NCBI GenBank assembly: GCA_016748015.1
Contig: JAAOMT010000718.1
Span: 421,738-485,737 of the forward strand
Direction: 5' to 3'
Length of the DNA stretch: 64,000 nucleotides
DNA from: Geosiphon pyriformis
Taxonomy: Eukaryota > Glomeromycota > Glomeromycetes > Archaeosporales > Geosiphonaceae
The position numbers and the translations under genes are program-made. Shown here one piece after another: positions 1 through 11,663 of the stretch (its first letter is position 1; every line of letters starts with the position of its first letter). A model generated the notes under the pieces. The model saw nothing but the letters and a program-made list of their open reading frames with translations. It had not been told where the DNA came from and did no database searches.

Positions 1-1020
1 ATTACCCTTCAAAATCGGTTCTGAAATATCAAACAAGAACCAAGTGAATCAGTTATGACCTATCTTGGGAAATTTAACAAACTGTTTAGAAGGATTTGCC
101 AATTGGAAACCAATGAATACTACTCCAATGCACAAATCTTGGATCAATTCATTGCTGGATTAAAAGACAAACTTATCAAGAAAGTTTGCCCACATGTACC
201 AGAAGATTTAGCCATTGCTATTCAACAGGTGAAAAACTATAAAATGGCCATGGAAGAAGCCAACCGTACCAAACTTGTTAATCTGGCTATTGGAGAAACC
301 AGCTCAGCAGCTGAAGAAAAAATTGACCAATTAACCAAAAAAGTTGAAAACTACTTTACCAACCAACAGCAACAACAGCAGCTGTAGTAATCACAACAAC
401 TACAAAGATACCAACCTCTACAATGACACAATCAAAACAACTTTGGACCACCATCCAACAACCAAATCCAAAATTGTCATTATTGTGGAATTCCAGGACA
501 CTGGAAACACGATTGTAAAAAATTGCAATGAGACCAACAACAGAGGAATAATCAATGTTATTCCCAACCACAACAATCATATTATTCAGCACCACCAGCT
601 CAATATTTACCAAGGTCACAATATCCAAACCACTATTATCAATCTGCTCCACAACCAATCCAACAACAGTATCAACAACCATCTATACTACAATATTAAG
701 TGCCAGCCAGAAGATTAATTCAACATAATCAATTTACACCACAAAACTATTTTTTAACAAACAACAACAGATTTAATTCCAACAACCAATTAACCACTCA
801 AAATTCGAATCAACATAGACCCACACACTATCACACTCAACCCAGTTATCTTACAATATCAGAGGAATCAAATTTTCAGCAAACTGCACTTTTTGAAGGT
901 AAAGCTGCAGCACCAAGGCAAAACCCTTTCAACAATACTATCCCACCAGCCAGAATTGCTTGAAATGCCAATCTTTTAGACATTTTTCCATTCGAATTTG
1001 AAGCCAATGAATCACCATCT
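1..1020 (+). pseudogene. gag of copy A (capsid C-terminal part and nucleocapsid)
   Basis: The frame opens inside a retrotransposon gag capsid domain: the region around 55-360 carries the helical end of capsid with the FIAGLKDKLIKK stretch seen again in copy B. A CCHC zinc knuckle (C-x2-C-x4-H-x4-C) is intact at 475-516. It is followed by a long Gln/Asn/Tyr/Pro-rich linker to about 1020. The Gln-rich stretch near 361-385 ends in a stop, and the frame changes there relative to the zinc knuckle. Gag packages the element RNA in cytoplasmic particles; this copy is not functional. Confidence 0.8.
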
Positions 1021-1065
1021 CTACTCAGCAATGTAGCAGTTAATAAACAAAAAGCTATTACAACA

Positions 1066-1581
1066 ATGTATACTGAAGCTGAAGTAGAAGGAAAACCAAT
1101 TTGCTTAATATTAGACAGTGGATCTGCCAAAAGTATTATCATCTACCAATTAATGCAACAGCTTCAACGAACTGTTGACAGACCAGCTCAAACTGTCATC
1201 ATTATGACAGATAGTATGAAGAAAACATTAGTAGGAGAAATTGATAATTTTCCATTTACCATTGATGGAATCATTATTCCAGTTAAAGTCCTAGTCATAG
1301 ATGCACCCCAATACCAAGCTCTTATCAGAAATAATTGGCTTCTCAAGGCCAATGCAAATTTAGATTGGGAAACTCAAGAATTAAAAATCTCATATCAAGG
1401 ACAACACACTATAGTATTTGTTACATGTGAAACTTTCAACAAACAATCAGAAAAAGCCCCAGTACTTGAATTTGAAGAAGAGAAAGAAATGCCACTCACT
1501 GAAATCTACATGGCTCTTGGATTAACATCCAATTGGGCTGAGGAAACAGAACAAAAAATCTTTGAAGAATCAAGAGAATAG
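1066..1581 (+). pseudogene. Aspartic protease region of copy A
   Basis: An open stretch of 171 codons contains the retropepsin signature: a hydrophobic strand followed by LDSGSAKS, with the catalytic Asp in D-S-G near 1111-1122. The second half holds the usual hydrophobic strand (around 1261-1300). In Ty3/Gypsy elements this enzyme cuts the Gag-Pol polyprotein. The same block occurs in copy B at 39682-39170 with the D-S-G triplet kept. It is in frame with the flanking gag and cysteine-rich segments apart from stops, so it belongs to one long Gag-Pol frame. The ATG at its start is probably only an internal Met. Confidence 0.75.
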
Positions 1582-1629
1582 AAGAAAGTTAGATATTTTA
1601 CACCAGAACCATGAAAACAATCACTCTAT

Positions 1630-2290
1630 ATTCCACTTAAATGCAGAGATTGTAACAAAAAACTTTTATCAATGAGAGTCTGCATTTCACCTGAAGAAGA
1701 ATATAAAAATTATACTTGTTATTATTGCAAGGCTTGCCACAGAAAACAATGGGACCATCTAATAAAAAGAAGTGGAAAATGGGACAACACTCCTTGTTTG
1801 ACTTGTGGAGATATGCTACCAGAAGAATGCAATTGAATTGATGTAGCAATGAGAGGAGGAGTCTGTGATCAAACCTGCCAATATGCTTTATCAATCTCAG
1901 AAAAAGTCAAAAGAGGAACACCCTTTGAGGCAGCATACAACAGTGCTCTCAACAAATTTTATCACTATCCCCATGATGCTGAGATGATTTTCGACCTAGC
2001 AATGGCATTAGTTAATGGAGCTGCCAAAGAAAATGTTTGTCAAATGAAAGAAGCAGAATACATTGAATACACCTTAGAATTAGTTGGATTTGATTATGAA
2101 GATGAAGTAGAAGTCTATCATCAAATTGCAAGTCACACCTACCTGACCCAAGAAGCTCAAATTCAATGACTAGAGCAAATAAACATTAGACTATGCGAAG
2201 AATGCATAATGCCTTATGATGAACAGTGGTGTCCCGAATGCTATGCCCTTAGTATTTTCCTACCAATCGAAGATGACCAGAACAAAATTG
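1630..2290 (+). pseudogene. Cysteine-rich putative zinc-binding module of copy A, between protease and dUTPase
   Basis: Between protease and dUTPase the frame encodes a run of paired cysteines: CRDC, then CYYC, CKAC-H and CLTC, followed by a helical acidic segment (1849-2169) and another cluster (C-EEC, CPEC) near 2190-2245. The spacing of CxxC pairs suggests one or two zinc ribbons or treble-clef folds. Copy B has the same pairs in the same order, so the module is a property of the family. Standard Ty3/Gypsy elements do not carry such a block here. No family is recognised; a nucleic-acid or protein-binding role is a guess. Several in-frame stops make it non-functional. Confidence 0.6.
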
Positions 2291-2379
2291 AATTCAGAAC
2301 CTAAGAGGAAAAAATCCCAGTAATTCCCTTTTACCTTACCAAAAATCAGTCTGTCATAATACTCAATATTTTAACAATA

Positions 2380-2800
2380 AAAGACAGGGAATTAAGCCCA
2401 AGAAAGCCCATGAGATTGACACTGGATATGATCTAAGATACCCAGAAAAAGAGACCTTCATCCTTCAACCAAAATCTCTTACAAAAATCAACTTAAAAAT
2501 TGCCCTTGAAATTCCACCAGGAGCAATGATACAAATTGTCTTCCAATCCTCCCTGGCAAGCAAAAAAATCAATGTAAAAGGAAGAATTATCAATGCTGGA
2601 TATACTGGAGACATCACAGTGATGCTTCAAAATGAAACTGACAAACCATTCAAGATCGAACATGCTGAAAAAATTGCCCAAGCTATTTATTTACCCCTAA
2701 TCCACATTTCGAGTTTGCAACTAGTCAATTAAAGAGAACAATTAGGAAAAAGTAATAGAAAAACCCAAGGTTTTGGTTCAACTGGATGATTCACAGTTCT
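2380..2800 (+). pseudogene. dUTPase domain of copy A
   Basis: All five trimeric dUTPase motifs are recognisable. Motif I is DTGYDLRYP near 2418. Motif II is degenerate, around the QSSLASKKIN stretch. Motif III is IINAGYTGDITVMLQN near 2587. Motif IV is AEKIAQAIYLPLI near 2664. A glycine-rich motif V, QGFGSTG-like, lies near 2765. The enzyme converts dUTP to dUMP and limits uracil incorporation into cDNA. Here it sits between the cysteine-rich module and RT. Stops after the block break the frame. Copy B holds a better preserved version (37907-38572). Confidence 0.8.
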
Positions 2801-3059
2801 AGTTAATATAGCTCTTAACACACAGAATGAATCTTACCAGATTCTCAGACTTCCACAACCAATTACCATCTTATCCTTTGGAGAACATCATGAAATCTAT
2901 ACCTGTAAGAAACCCACTACCACTCAACAAATCTTCGAATCCAATAAACAAATCTGCACAAAACATGACATTTCAATTCCAAACATTTACATCCCAAAAT
3001 AAATGAAGAAAGTCTGAGTCACTTTTTACAATCCCAACCACTACTTTATCATTTTATTA

Positions 3060-4625
3060 AATAATTTGGAAATCGGAATTATTTACAGTAATATCTTTCA
3101 ACAAGAATTACTCCAAACAGTTTTTAACTTTTTGGAAATTATTGAACATTCTCTCCTCAGAATAAACCCAAAACCCAGTTCTGAAAACTATCACATTGTT
3201 GTTGAAAAATTATTTCGAATCAACATGGGACAACTAGAGTCCCAACAACAAAACCAGCTTAAGGAGTTAATCGTAAAACATGCAGACATATTTGCTGAAA
3301 ACAATAATGATTTAAGAAGAACTGATTTGGTCCAACATCAAATCTACACAGGAGATGCCAAACCTAGGCAACAACAAGCATACCGAGTTGCCACAGAAAG
3401 CCACCAATTTATTTGAAAAAAAGTTCAAAGAATGCTCAACAATGGGCTCATCCAACCATTAATGAGCCCATGAGCTTCACCAGTAGTACTTGTTAAAAAG
3501 AAAAACGAAAAAATCTGATTTTGTGTTAATTATTGACAACTAAACAATGTCACAATTGGAGATGCCTACTCTCTTCCCTGAATTGATGATATGTTAGATG
3601 CACTTGGAAAATCCAAATACTTTTCAACATTAGATTTAGAAAGTGGATACTGGCAAGTTGTCATGGATCCCAAGGATTGCCCCAAAACAGCATTTACAAC
3701 ACAAAGAGGAAACTACAAATTCAATGTAATGCTCTTTGGATTATGCAATGCGCCAGCAACATTCTAAAGACTCATGAATGTTGTATACACTGGACTCCTT
3801 TGGAAATCAGTAGTTGTCTATCTTAATGACACTGACGTTTATTCCTCATCTTTCGAACTTCATTTAATTCACCTGTGAAAAGTTTTTCAATGATTATGAA
3901 AAGCAGGATTAAAATTAAACATTGAAAAATGTCATTTTGGAAAAACAAGCTTGGCCTTTCTTGGTTACATAGTTAGTGGAGAAGGAGTCAAACCAGACCC
4001 AAGAAAAATCAATGCTGTTAAAAATTTCAAAGTTTCACAGAATACCACAGAATTAAGAGAATTTGTTGAATTAACTTCTTATTATCGGAAATTCATCAAA
4101 AGATTTTCGGAAATATCAAAACCTCTTAACCAGTTCAACACTAAAAACACCGAATACAAATAGATGGAAAAACACCAAAATGCCTTTGAAATACTCAAAG
4201 AAAAGCTCATTACAGCTCCAATTTTTGCTTATTCAGACTTTAGCAACCAATTCCAATTAGCCACAGATGCCTCTTATACTGTCTTTGGTGCCATCTTATC
4301 ATAGTTAGATGACAATGGCAATAAATGAGTAATTGCTTATGTAAGTAGAACATTAAAACCAGCAGAAAAAAACTATCCAGCAACAGAATTAGAGACTGCA
4401 GCAGTAATATAAGCCTTATACTACTTTGACCTTTATCTCAAATCTAAGGAATTCAATATTATTACTGATAATATTGGACTTAAATGGTTACAAAACAAAA
4501 ACATGAAGTTGAATGCAAAACAAACCAGATGGACAGAATTTTTAGCAAATTACCAATATATAGTACATCACAAACTAGGAAAACTCTACACTAATGTTGA
4601 CTGTCTCTCCAGAATGAGACAAGAT
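3060..4625 (+). pseudogene. Reverse transcriptase and RNase H of copy A
   Basis: The block begins with a connector (3066-3416). It continues with RT fingers and palm: an LVKKKN stretch near 3490, TLDLESGYWQV near 3630, FGLCNAPATF near 3735, and the active-site region near 3816-3845, which reads YLNDTDVY where most Ty3/Gypsy elements have YLDD. The thumb and connection (FLGYIVSGEGVKPD, 3960) follow. RNase H spans about 4200-4615 with DASYTVFGA, the E-LET region and the DCLSR end. At least ten in-frame stops interrupt it. The loss of the first catalytic Asp is shared with copy B. Confidence 0.85.
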
Positions 4626-4659
4626 TAGAAAACACAAATCAACACTCAAACCTAACAAC

Positions 4660-6060
4660 CAACAAACAATGAATTTAAAAGACTACAACAATCTCAAACA
4701 ATATTTGAAGACATTAACAATCCCAACAGATTGGTCTTCAAATGAAAACCATTGATTACAACAACAAGCCAGACAATATTTCCTACACAACAACATTATT
4801 TATCATCGAAATTTCAAAAATCCAGACAAACCATTCAGATTAATACAAGAATACAAAAAAGAGACTATATTATACAACATGTACTTAGATCTTTTATCAG
4901 CACACTTTGGAAAAGACAACACCATCCAAAGAACACTAGAATACTATTTTTGGCTCCGAATGAGAAGAAACATACATCAATATGTTAAATCTTGTAATAG
5001 TTGTCAAAGAAGAGGAAGAACACACCCTACTGAACCTTTAAATCCAATCAAAGTTGAACAACCTTTTGACTGGGTTGGTATTGATTTAGTTGGACCACTA
5101 CCTATCACCACACAAGGAAACTAATACATAGCAGTAGCAATAGATTATCTTACCAAATGGCCTGAAGCCAGAGCTATTCAATGAGCAGATGCAAAATCAG
5201 TAGCAAATTTTATCTATGAAGACATTATTTGTAGACATGGATGCCCAATTGAACTTTTATCCAATCAGGGAACACATTTTGTGAACAACTTGATATAAGA
5301 AATTTGTGAACGATTTAATGTCAAGAAACTTTTATCTTCGCCCTACCATCTATAAACAAATAGATTAGTGGAACATTTCAACAGAACATTGTGTGAATCA
5401 CTAGCCAAAGTCTCAACAGATTTTGAGCAGAAATGAGATATCTTTATTTTATTAGTGTTACTAGCATATAAAACACTAAAACAAGATACAATGAAACACA
5501 TACCATTTGACCTTACTTATGGAAGAACAGCAAAACTACCAATTGAATTTACAGTGGAAACATATCCAGTACAACCAATCACAGAAGAAAACTTACAAGA
5601 AACACTTCAGTGAAGAGCTTATACTCTTCTCAGTACTTTAGAAGAAAAAAGATGTATAGTAACCATCCATATTGAAAATTCACAAGCCCAACAAAAAAAA
5701 AGACATGACAACAAACTGCCACCAGTTACAAACGAATTTAAAGTTGGAAATAAAGTTTTTTTACACTGAATTAAGACTGAAAAACAATGGAGTGGAAAAT
5801 TTGAACATAAATGGAATGAACCATTCTTTGTTCATGAAATCTTAGGAAATAGATTATACAAGTTAAGACTTGATGGAAAAATACTAGCAAAAGTTGCACA
5901 TGGAGATTGATTGAAACATTATCACTCCAGAACACATCCTAAACTATTAATCTCACAAATTGGTACACATTCTCCTTTAATTAACCCCAAAGATATTCCA
6001 TGAAATTTGGAACCAATAATTGTCATTGAACAACCTCCCAACTTGAACACTTCATTATTA
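4660..6060 (+). pseudogene. Integrase of copy A
   Basis: The zinc-binding N-terminus is visible as SAHFGKDNTIQRTL and CNSCQRR (4900-5010). The core has the first Asp in GIDLVGPLP (near 5080), the second in an LLSNQGTHF-like motif where Asp has become Asn (near 5260), and the Glu in the VEHFNRTL region (near 5370). A GPY/F-like tail, EPFFVHEILGNRLYKLR, ends near 5870. Integrase inserts the cDNA into host DNA. Several stops are present, and the second catalytic Asp reads Asn in this copy, so it is dead. Confidence 0.82.
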
Positions 6061-6149
6061 TAGTTATTCTCCTATAAAAATTCGGAAACAATCCTACAAA
6101 AATAACATAAAAATCCACATACCCAAAAATAATTTCACTTAGGAAAATT

Positions 6150-6895
6150 TTTAGTTTCTTAAAAATCATTATAATGACTATTTCACAAAACATTTAACAA
6201 TTATCCCAAAAATTAATGTTAGCTTTAAAAACAATACCTGAATTATCTATTACTATTACAGAAAAACATATTAATTATACTCAAACAGAAACAGTCACAA
6301 CCTTATCTCCAAAATCACAAAATTATCACCCTTATAAAAAAAACACTAGAAGTTATTCTGGAATTCACCTACCAGAACTTTTGAAGCTTGCCTTGAGAAA
6401 AAATTTGTTGCTCCCACCTATTGACATTTCACCAAATGCCACAATTCAACAAAAACTTTGACAGTGTCTTAATGAAGAAAACAATGAATATTTTTCAATC
6501 TATAGATATTTTCACATTGAAAAAACACTGCATGAACAAAAACTAGAACTCACAACAGCCAACCTCACAAAAGAAGCCATTCAGAAACAATTTTACAACA
6601 AATTTAAGACAACAGCTGAACCAACAAACAGTTACTACAAACTTAGAGCAGCTTTTAGACTTTATGACCTATTTCACACCTGTGAAAATGTTCTACAAAA
6701 CCCAATTTTACAACTACTGAAGATCCAATACATTGGAAAACTCACAGAACTGAAATTTTAACAATTTTCAGACCAAATTTCTTCAGTAATTTTGGATTAC
6801 TATCTGGAATGTACAGATAGTACTTGGACTTCGATGGAGCTTAGTCTTGAGGAGGAGGTTATGTTACCAACTAAAACTTGAGATATTAATTAACA
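6150..6895 (+). pseudogene. Extra 3' ORF of copy A, after integrase
   Basis: Downstream of integrase, where an env gene would lie in some elements, a further reading frame of about 235 codons is present. It is helical and Leu/Lys/Glu-rich, with a KLRAAFRLYDLFHTCENV stretch near 6645 and a KIQYIGKLTELKF stretch near 6720. It shows no signal peptide, membrane segment or zinc motif. The end reads through the polypurine tract into the first bases of the LTR. Copy B has the same ORF at 33800-34506, so it is a family feature. I do not recognise it. This copy carries stops. Confidence 0.6.
6845..6861 (+). other. Polypurine tract of copy A
   Basis: A purine run (GAGGAGGAGG) ends just before the LTR start TGTTACC. 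This is the expected primer site for plus-strand DNA synthesis. The matching place in copy B reads AAGGAAGAGA. Confidence 0.7.
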
Positions 6896-7846
6896 TAATA
6901 TTACCCTTATAATTTCTACCATTAAATTAGCATATATTATCATTCAAATTATCACTTATTATTTAATCAAATTATTGAATATTATCAATCAATTAATAAC
7001 CCGATTTGTATTATAGAAATTAGGATGATTAAATTACACAATACCCTGAACCATTTAATATTCAAGAGTTCGCTGAAATTTGTAGAAATTTGCCAAAATA
7101 ATTAATAGTTTACCAAAATATTCAATAGTTTGTAAAAATAACTTGTAAGTTTGCCAAAAAGTATTTTTAGTTCATCGAAACCATAGTAAAGAAAATAGTT
7201 CAAGTTCATAAACTAGTACTACAACAAGTTATATAAAAAAAAAGCTTCTTTCTTCAAAAAAATATATCCTTACCTCTAAATATCTTATTTTAGATTTATC
7301 ACTTAGAACCATTCCTATACACACAAAAAGAAATAAATATCAAATAATTCGAAAAACCAAATTCTTTAATTATTGCACTTGGAAAATTCTCAAAATCCAA
7401 CTAACATTTTGAAATTGATTAGCTACCAATTTTAGTAAAACTGTTAATGACCTCAGGCCTGAATAAAAAACGTTTCCCTTGATAAAATCCTATTTCTTTT
7501 ACATTTCTTTTATTTTTCTTTTTTTTTCTTATTATCATCATTTGGGTAGCCTACAGACAAGATTTCTGTAGAAAAGTTGACTTTTACAGCAAAGTAACTA
7601 CACATTTTTAGTAAGCTTCCAGATGAGCAATTCCTGGGAAAAAGTTGACATTTACTACAACATAACTACACAAGTAACTGGCACAGAATTGGCCATTCCA
7701 CTTATAAACCCAGCAGTTCAAATTATAGGAGATAATTTGAAGATAAATTCAGTTACTGGAGGTTTAACTACTTCCTGAAAATGTAAATTCACAGCAAATC
7801 AACAGTAACAACATTCAAGAAAAGAGACCAAAAACCTCTGGTAACA
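6862..7846 (+). repeat. 3' LTR of copy A (985 bp)
   Basis: It begins TGTTACC and ends GGTAACA, the same short inverted ends as the LTRs at 32808-33819, 41770-42777 and 10146-11146, read in the opposite orientation. It holds a TATA-like box near 7228-7240 and a block of decayed TTTCGGCGAA-type repeats near 7065-7190. The bases just after it are ACGC; the matching target duplication would lie at the missing 5' end. Confidence 0.9.
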
Positions 7847-10141
7847 ACGCAACTGATTCTAGAAGCGATTTGCGTTTCCAGAATTATTGCATTGTTGTGG
7901 TGGTTGATAAATTGTGCAATTGTCAGCTAAGTATCCCTCTAATTTTTGATTGATGAACTCACTAAATTGTTTCAATTTGGAATCCAATTCAGATGATTCA
8001 TTCATTACTAGATTAACTGCTTAAACATGGTTGACTTCTAATTCAGTGGCTTTAAAATCTCTGGTGTTTGTGATGGCTGCTTGCAGATCGACAGAATGCA
8101 TTGGATATACACGTTGCAGAATGCTGCTATGTAATCCACAAATAAACTGATTTAGGATCTGGGCCACTATGAAATAATTGGCATTGATGGCTTGGATCTA
8201 GTGCAGATTCCTGTGAAAGCATCCTAAATAAGTAGTGACTGCTTCATTTTCTTCTTGTTTGATGGTAGTAAAAGTGTTTGCTAGCCTGTTAATGCTGTTA
8301 TTATTGCTGAAGTATCTTAAGAACTCAATTTTAAATGCATTAAAATTTTGGGGTTTGTTGACCAGGCTTTGGTACCATGAATTGGCAGTATCCTGGAGAA
8401 AATATGGAATGGTTTGCATGGCTCTGGTGTCATTCCATCCATTAGCTGCAATGGCTTTCTTCACATTATTTAGTTATACTTGGGCATCATCCTCTTCACT
8501 GGTAAATTTTTTGAGTTTGGTTATTGGTGTGTATGCTATTAGATCTAAGTTGGATTGTGATGGTTGTTGAAGTAATACTAGTGGCTGTTGAATCTGCTGG
8601 TGTGGTTGTTGTAGTGGCTGGCCAATTGGTTTAACTGGTGGTGAGTTAATAATAATAACAGGAGGTAGGTCTGGTTGATTAGTTAGATTGGAGTTTTGAT
8701 TGTTCTGATTATACTGCATTTGAAAATTCGAAGTTTCAATTTCCGGATTTTTTAAATTTAGATTTTGCTAAGTCTGAAAGTTCAGGTTTTTGATTTCTGG
8801 ATTTTCAATGATCAGGTTCTGGTAAGTAAATTCTTGATCTTCAGAGTCTTGTTTCTCTTTTTCTTGGTCTTCTTCTGATTCCATTACTTCTTAGAGACTT
8901 GTGGTTCCGAAATCTGGTTGGAGTAGTGGAGATTAGAGTCTTAATGACATAGGTGATTGAGACTTAAATCCTTCAAAATACACGCCATATGGTCCTAGAA
9001 GATCTTTTTTCCTTTGTTTACTCTGAAATAGAAATTGTCCAAAAGTTGATGTTATGTTTGATATAGACACACCTGTAATATTGATGGCACTTCTGGGTGT
9101 ATAATAGTATAATAGATTAGTTGGTGATTCAACTCTTGTTTTCTTTCAAGTGGGTGGTGTATCCTTTAAAGTGTTACTGCTGGTGTTTGTAATTTTCCTT
9201 TGCCTTTGTTTGCATAGATAATTGGATATCTTTGTTGAGTGTGAATTTCAATTTCTTTATTGATTTTAGTGAGAATTGTTGTGAAATTGTAATTTGTTGG
9301 TAGGCTGGTATTCTGGATTAATTCATTGTAGAAGTTTCCTCTGGCTGAGTCAGTTTCTACTAGTACTCCTAATAAATATAAGATTATCTTGTGGACATAG
9401 AAATTGAAAGCTAATTCTGCTGATAAGTGGTTGTCGATTAATCTTAAATGTTAACAATAGTGTTGGAATAAAGATTTTGCAAATCCTAAATGGTTTGTCT
9501 CTGTTTTTTCAGATTCTGTCACTGTTTGAATGGGTGTTATTGGTGCTGGTTCTCTGTAGGATTATACCTCACAGGGAGTACCAAATATTACAAATGATTA
9601 TTTGGGGTCTCAAATCAAATAACAAATCTGTAACTTGGTATTATCAGTATGTTGTTTGTATCTGAAGGTTTTAGCATTGAGTCCTTTGTATAATGAACAG
9701 AGATTCAATGACAATGTAATTGGTTAGTAAGTTGTGTTCCCAATTTCTGTTTTCAGCTTGGTGGCTGGTTTATTCTGGCATTCGTGCCCTTCTGGTAAGT
9801 TATCTGTTAATATATATATAATTTTATCCTTATTTCTAGGTCTTTTACCAGGCTATCCATGATGTCAATTACTCAGTGCTTTAATTCTTAATTAGTTAAT
9901 ATACAACAATAAAATCAAGAAAAAAAATAAGCCAAGGCAATATGCAAGTTAGTATTCATCAATAGCTGTGATCAAGAGCTATTGTTTCAGTATGGTTAAG
10001 TATTGATTACTATCAACATTTTATATTAATAGTAAAGAATAAATTTGGATGGTGAATGATTTATTTATTTGATATTTTTGGATGGAAGATTTCTAACTAA
10101 AGAATTCTGCTCTTTCTACTTCTAATACTACCACTATATAT
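7847..10141 (-). pseudogene. gag region of a second Ty3/Gypsy element (C), minus strand, interrupted by copy A
   Basis: On the minus strand two open blocks (8719-8474 and 8464-8198) form one gag. A Gln/Pro/Asn-rich N-terminal segment is followed by a capsid with AIAANGWNDTRAMQTIPYFL and a YLGCFHRNLH stretch, which align with the capsid of copy B (ANGWIAARMLKAIPYFL, YLGRF). The frame continues to about 7847 with the helical capsid end, then stops abruptly at the LTR of copy A just before a zinc knuckle would be expected. Further N-terminal gag debris extends to about 9870 with many stops. No pol of this element is in the window; it would lie left of base 1. Confidence 0.78.
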
Positions 10142-10145
10142 ACAT

Positions 10146-11146
10146 TGTTACCGGAGGTTTTTGGTCTCTTTTCTGTAATGTTGTTGATACTTATTTGCTG
10201 CGAATTCACGTTTTCTGGATGTGGTTGAACCTCCAGTAACTGAATTTATCTTCAAATTATCTCCCATAATTTGAACTTGCTAGGCTTATGAGTGAAATGG
10301 CCAATTCCATGCCAGTTGCTTTATGTAGTTATGTTGTAGTAAACGTCAACTCTTTCCCAAGAATTGCTCGTCTGGAAGCTCACTAAAAATGTGTAGTTAC
10401 TTTGCTGTGAAAGTCAACTCTTCTACAGGAATTTCGTCTGTAGGCTACCCTAATAATTGTAATAAAAAAATAAAGAAAAATAAAAGAAGTGTAACAGAAA
10501 TAGGATCTTATCAAGGAAAACGTTTTCTATCCAGGTCTGGAGTCACTAACAGTTTACTGAAATTGGTAGCTAATCAATTTCGAAATGTTAGTTGGGTTTT
10601 GGGGATTTTTCAAGTACAATAATTAAAGAATTTGGTTTTTCGAATTATTTGATATTTATTTCTTTTTGTATGTATAGGAACGGTTTTTTTTAAGAGATAA
10701 ATCTAAGGTAAGATACATTTTCTCGAAGAGAGAAGCTCTTCTTTTATACAACTTGTTGTAACACTATTCTATGAACTTAAACTTTGCTATTTTCTACAAT
10801 TTTGTTGAACTAAAGATACATTTCAGCGAACTACAAGTTATTTCAGCGAACTATTAGATATTTTGGTAAACTATCAATTATTTCGGCGAATTTCTACAAA
10901 TTTCGGCGAACTTCTGAATGTTACATAGTTTGGAATATTGCATGATTGATCATTGCAATTAGGTTACATTTGTGTTGTGTACAATTTGAGTTATTAATTA
11001 AATGATAATTTCAGACATTTTTTTTTTTATTTTATTTTTTTCTAATGTAATAAGTGATCATTTGGAACGATAATATATGCTAATTAATAATAGGAATTAT
11101 AAGATAATTTCATGCTAAATAATATCTCTAATTTCATCTGGTAACA
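10146..11146 (-). repeat. Solo LTR of the copy A/B family (1001 bp)
   Basis: The ends are TGTTACC and GGTAACA, and the sequence aligns throughout with the two LTRs of copy B in the same orientation. It is flanked by ACAT on both sides (10142-10145 and 11147-11150), as expected for a 4-bp target duplication. No primer-binding site or gag start adjoins its inner end, so it is best read as a solo LTR left by LTR-LTR recombination. An alternative is a 5' LTR of element C with a chance match of four bases. A TATA-like box lies near 10740. Confidence 0.82.
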
Positions 11147-11182
11147 ACATAATTGATGTTCTATGAGATCGCTTACATTTTC

Positions 11183-11356
11183 GAGCAATGTGCTATAATT
11201 TCTTGAGCAATGCTCACATTGTTGAACAATATGCCCTAATTTTCTAACATCACTCCATATTACTGAGCAATGTGCTATGCTTTCTGACATTGCTCCACAT
11301 TGCTAAGCAATGTGCCATGATTTCTGACATTGCTCTACATTACTGAGCAATATGCT
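11183..11356. repeat. About four tandem copies of a 40-bp unit containing small palindromes
   Basis: The clearest units start at 11264 (TGAGCAATGTGCTATGC...) and 11304, with a partial third at 11344 and more diverged copies to the left. Each unit contains AGCAATGTGC and its near reverse complement (ACATTGCTC), so the array can fold into repeated hairpins. It directly follows the solo LTR. Confidence 0.8.
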
Positions 11357-11429
11357 CACATGCTAAATATTATTCTCTTATTAGTCTGCTATTTTCTATA
11401 TCTGTTTTCTTTTTATGAGTAACAATAAT

Positions 11430-11640
11430 TAACCAATTTACAATTTCAAAATTTACAACAACAAATTAATAATACAGTATTAGATTATTATAGTAATATA
11501 AAAATCAATAAAAAAATTAACTTTGATTTTAACAGAGCTCAATCTTGAAAAGAAGAGATAATGTTATAGTTCAAGAATTTAATAAGAATTATAAATAATA
11601 TAAATTAGCTAATCATGAAATAGCATAGCAACAATTTATA
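11430..11640 (+). mobile_element. 3' end fragment of a third Ty3/Gypsy relative with the start of its LTR
   Basis: GAGCTCAATCTTGAAAAG followed by a purine run and TGTTATAG at about 11537-11570 matches the end of the 3' ORF, the polypurine tract and the LTR start of copies A and B. The preceding 100 bases align loosely with the end of the 3' ORF. What follows resembles a diverged LTR start (TTAGCTAATCATGAAAT), then becomes unrecognisable. Confidence 0.5.
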
Positions 11641-11663
11641 AAAAGAAATAATTTACAAATAAC

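Larger units (their letters stand above)
1..7846 (+). mobile_element. Ty3/Gypsy LTR retrotransposon, copy A, decayed, 5' end outside window
   Basis: The order gag with zinc knuckle, aspartic protease, cysteine-rich module, dUTPase, RT, RNase H, integrase, extra 3' ORF, polypurine tract and 3' LTR can be read on the plus strand. Every part aligns by eye with copy B on the minus strand at 32808-42777. The reading frame is broken by dozens of in-frame stops and the element cannot encode its proteins. The 5' LTR and the first part of gag lie before base 1. Its right end falls inside the gag of another retrotransposon, so it inserted into an older element. Many stops are TGA at places where copy B has Arg, Trp or Gln. 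Confidence 0.93.

Noticed and set aside
344-718. Separate small Asn/Thr-rich gene after gag
   Set aside because: It is the frame-shifted nucleocapsid part of gag; the zinc knuckle reads in another frame of the same block.
1-7846. TGA as a sense codon in the transposon
   Set aside because: TGA alternates with TAA and TAG stops, replaces Arg, Trp and Gln alike, and host genes (ADAT3, EngB-type GTPase) end in TGA.
11183-11356. CRISPR-like array
   Set aside because: Repeats are contiguous without unique spacers, in a eukaryotic context, and with no cas gene.
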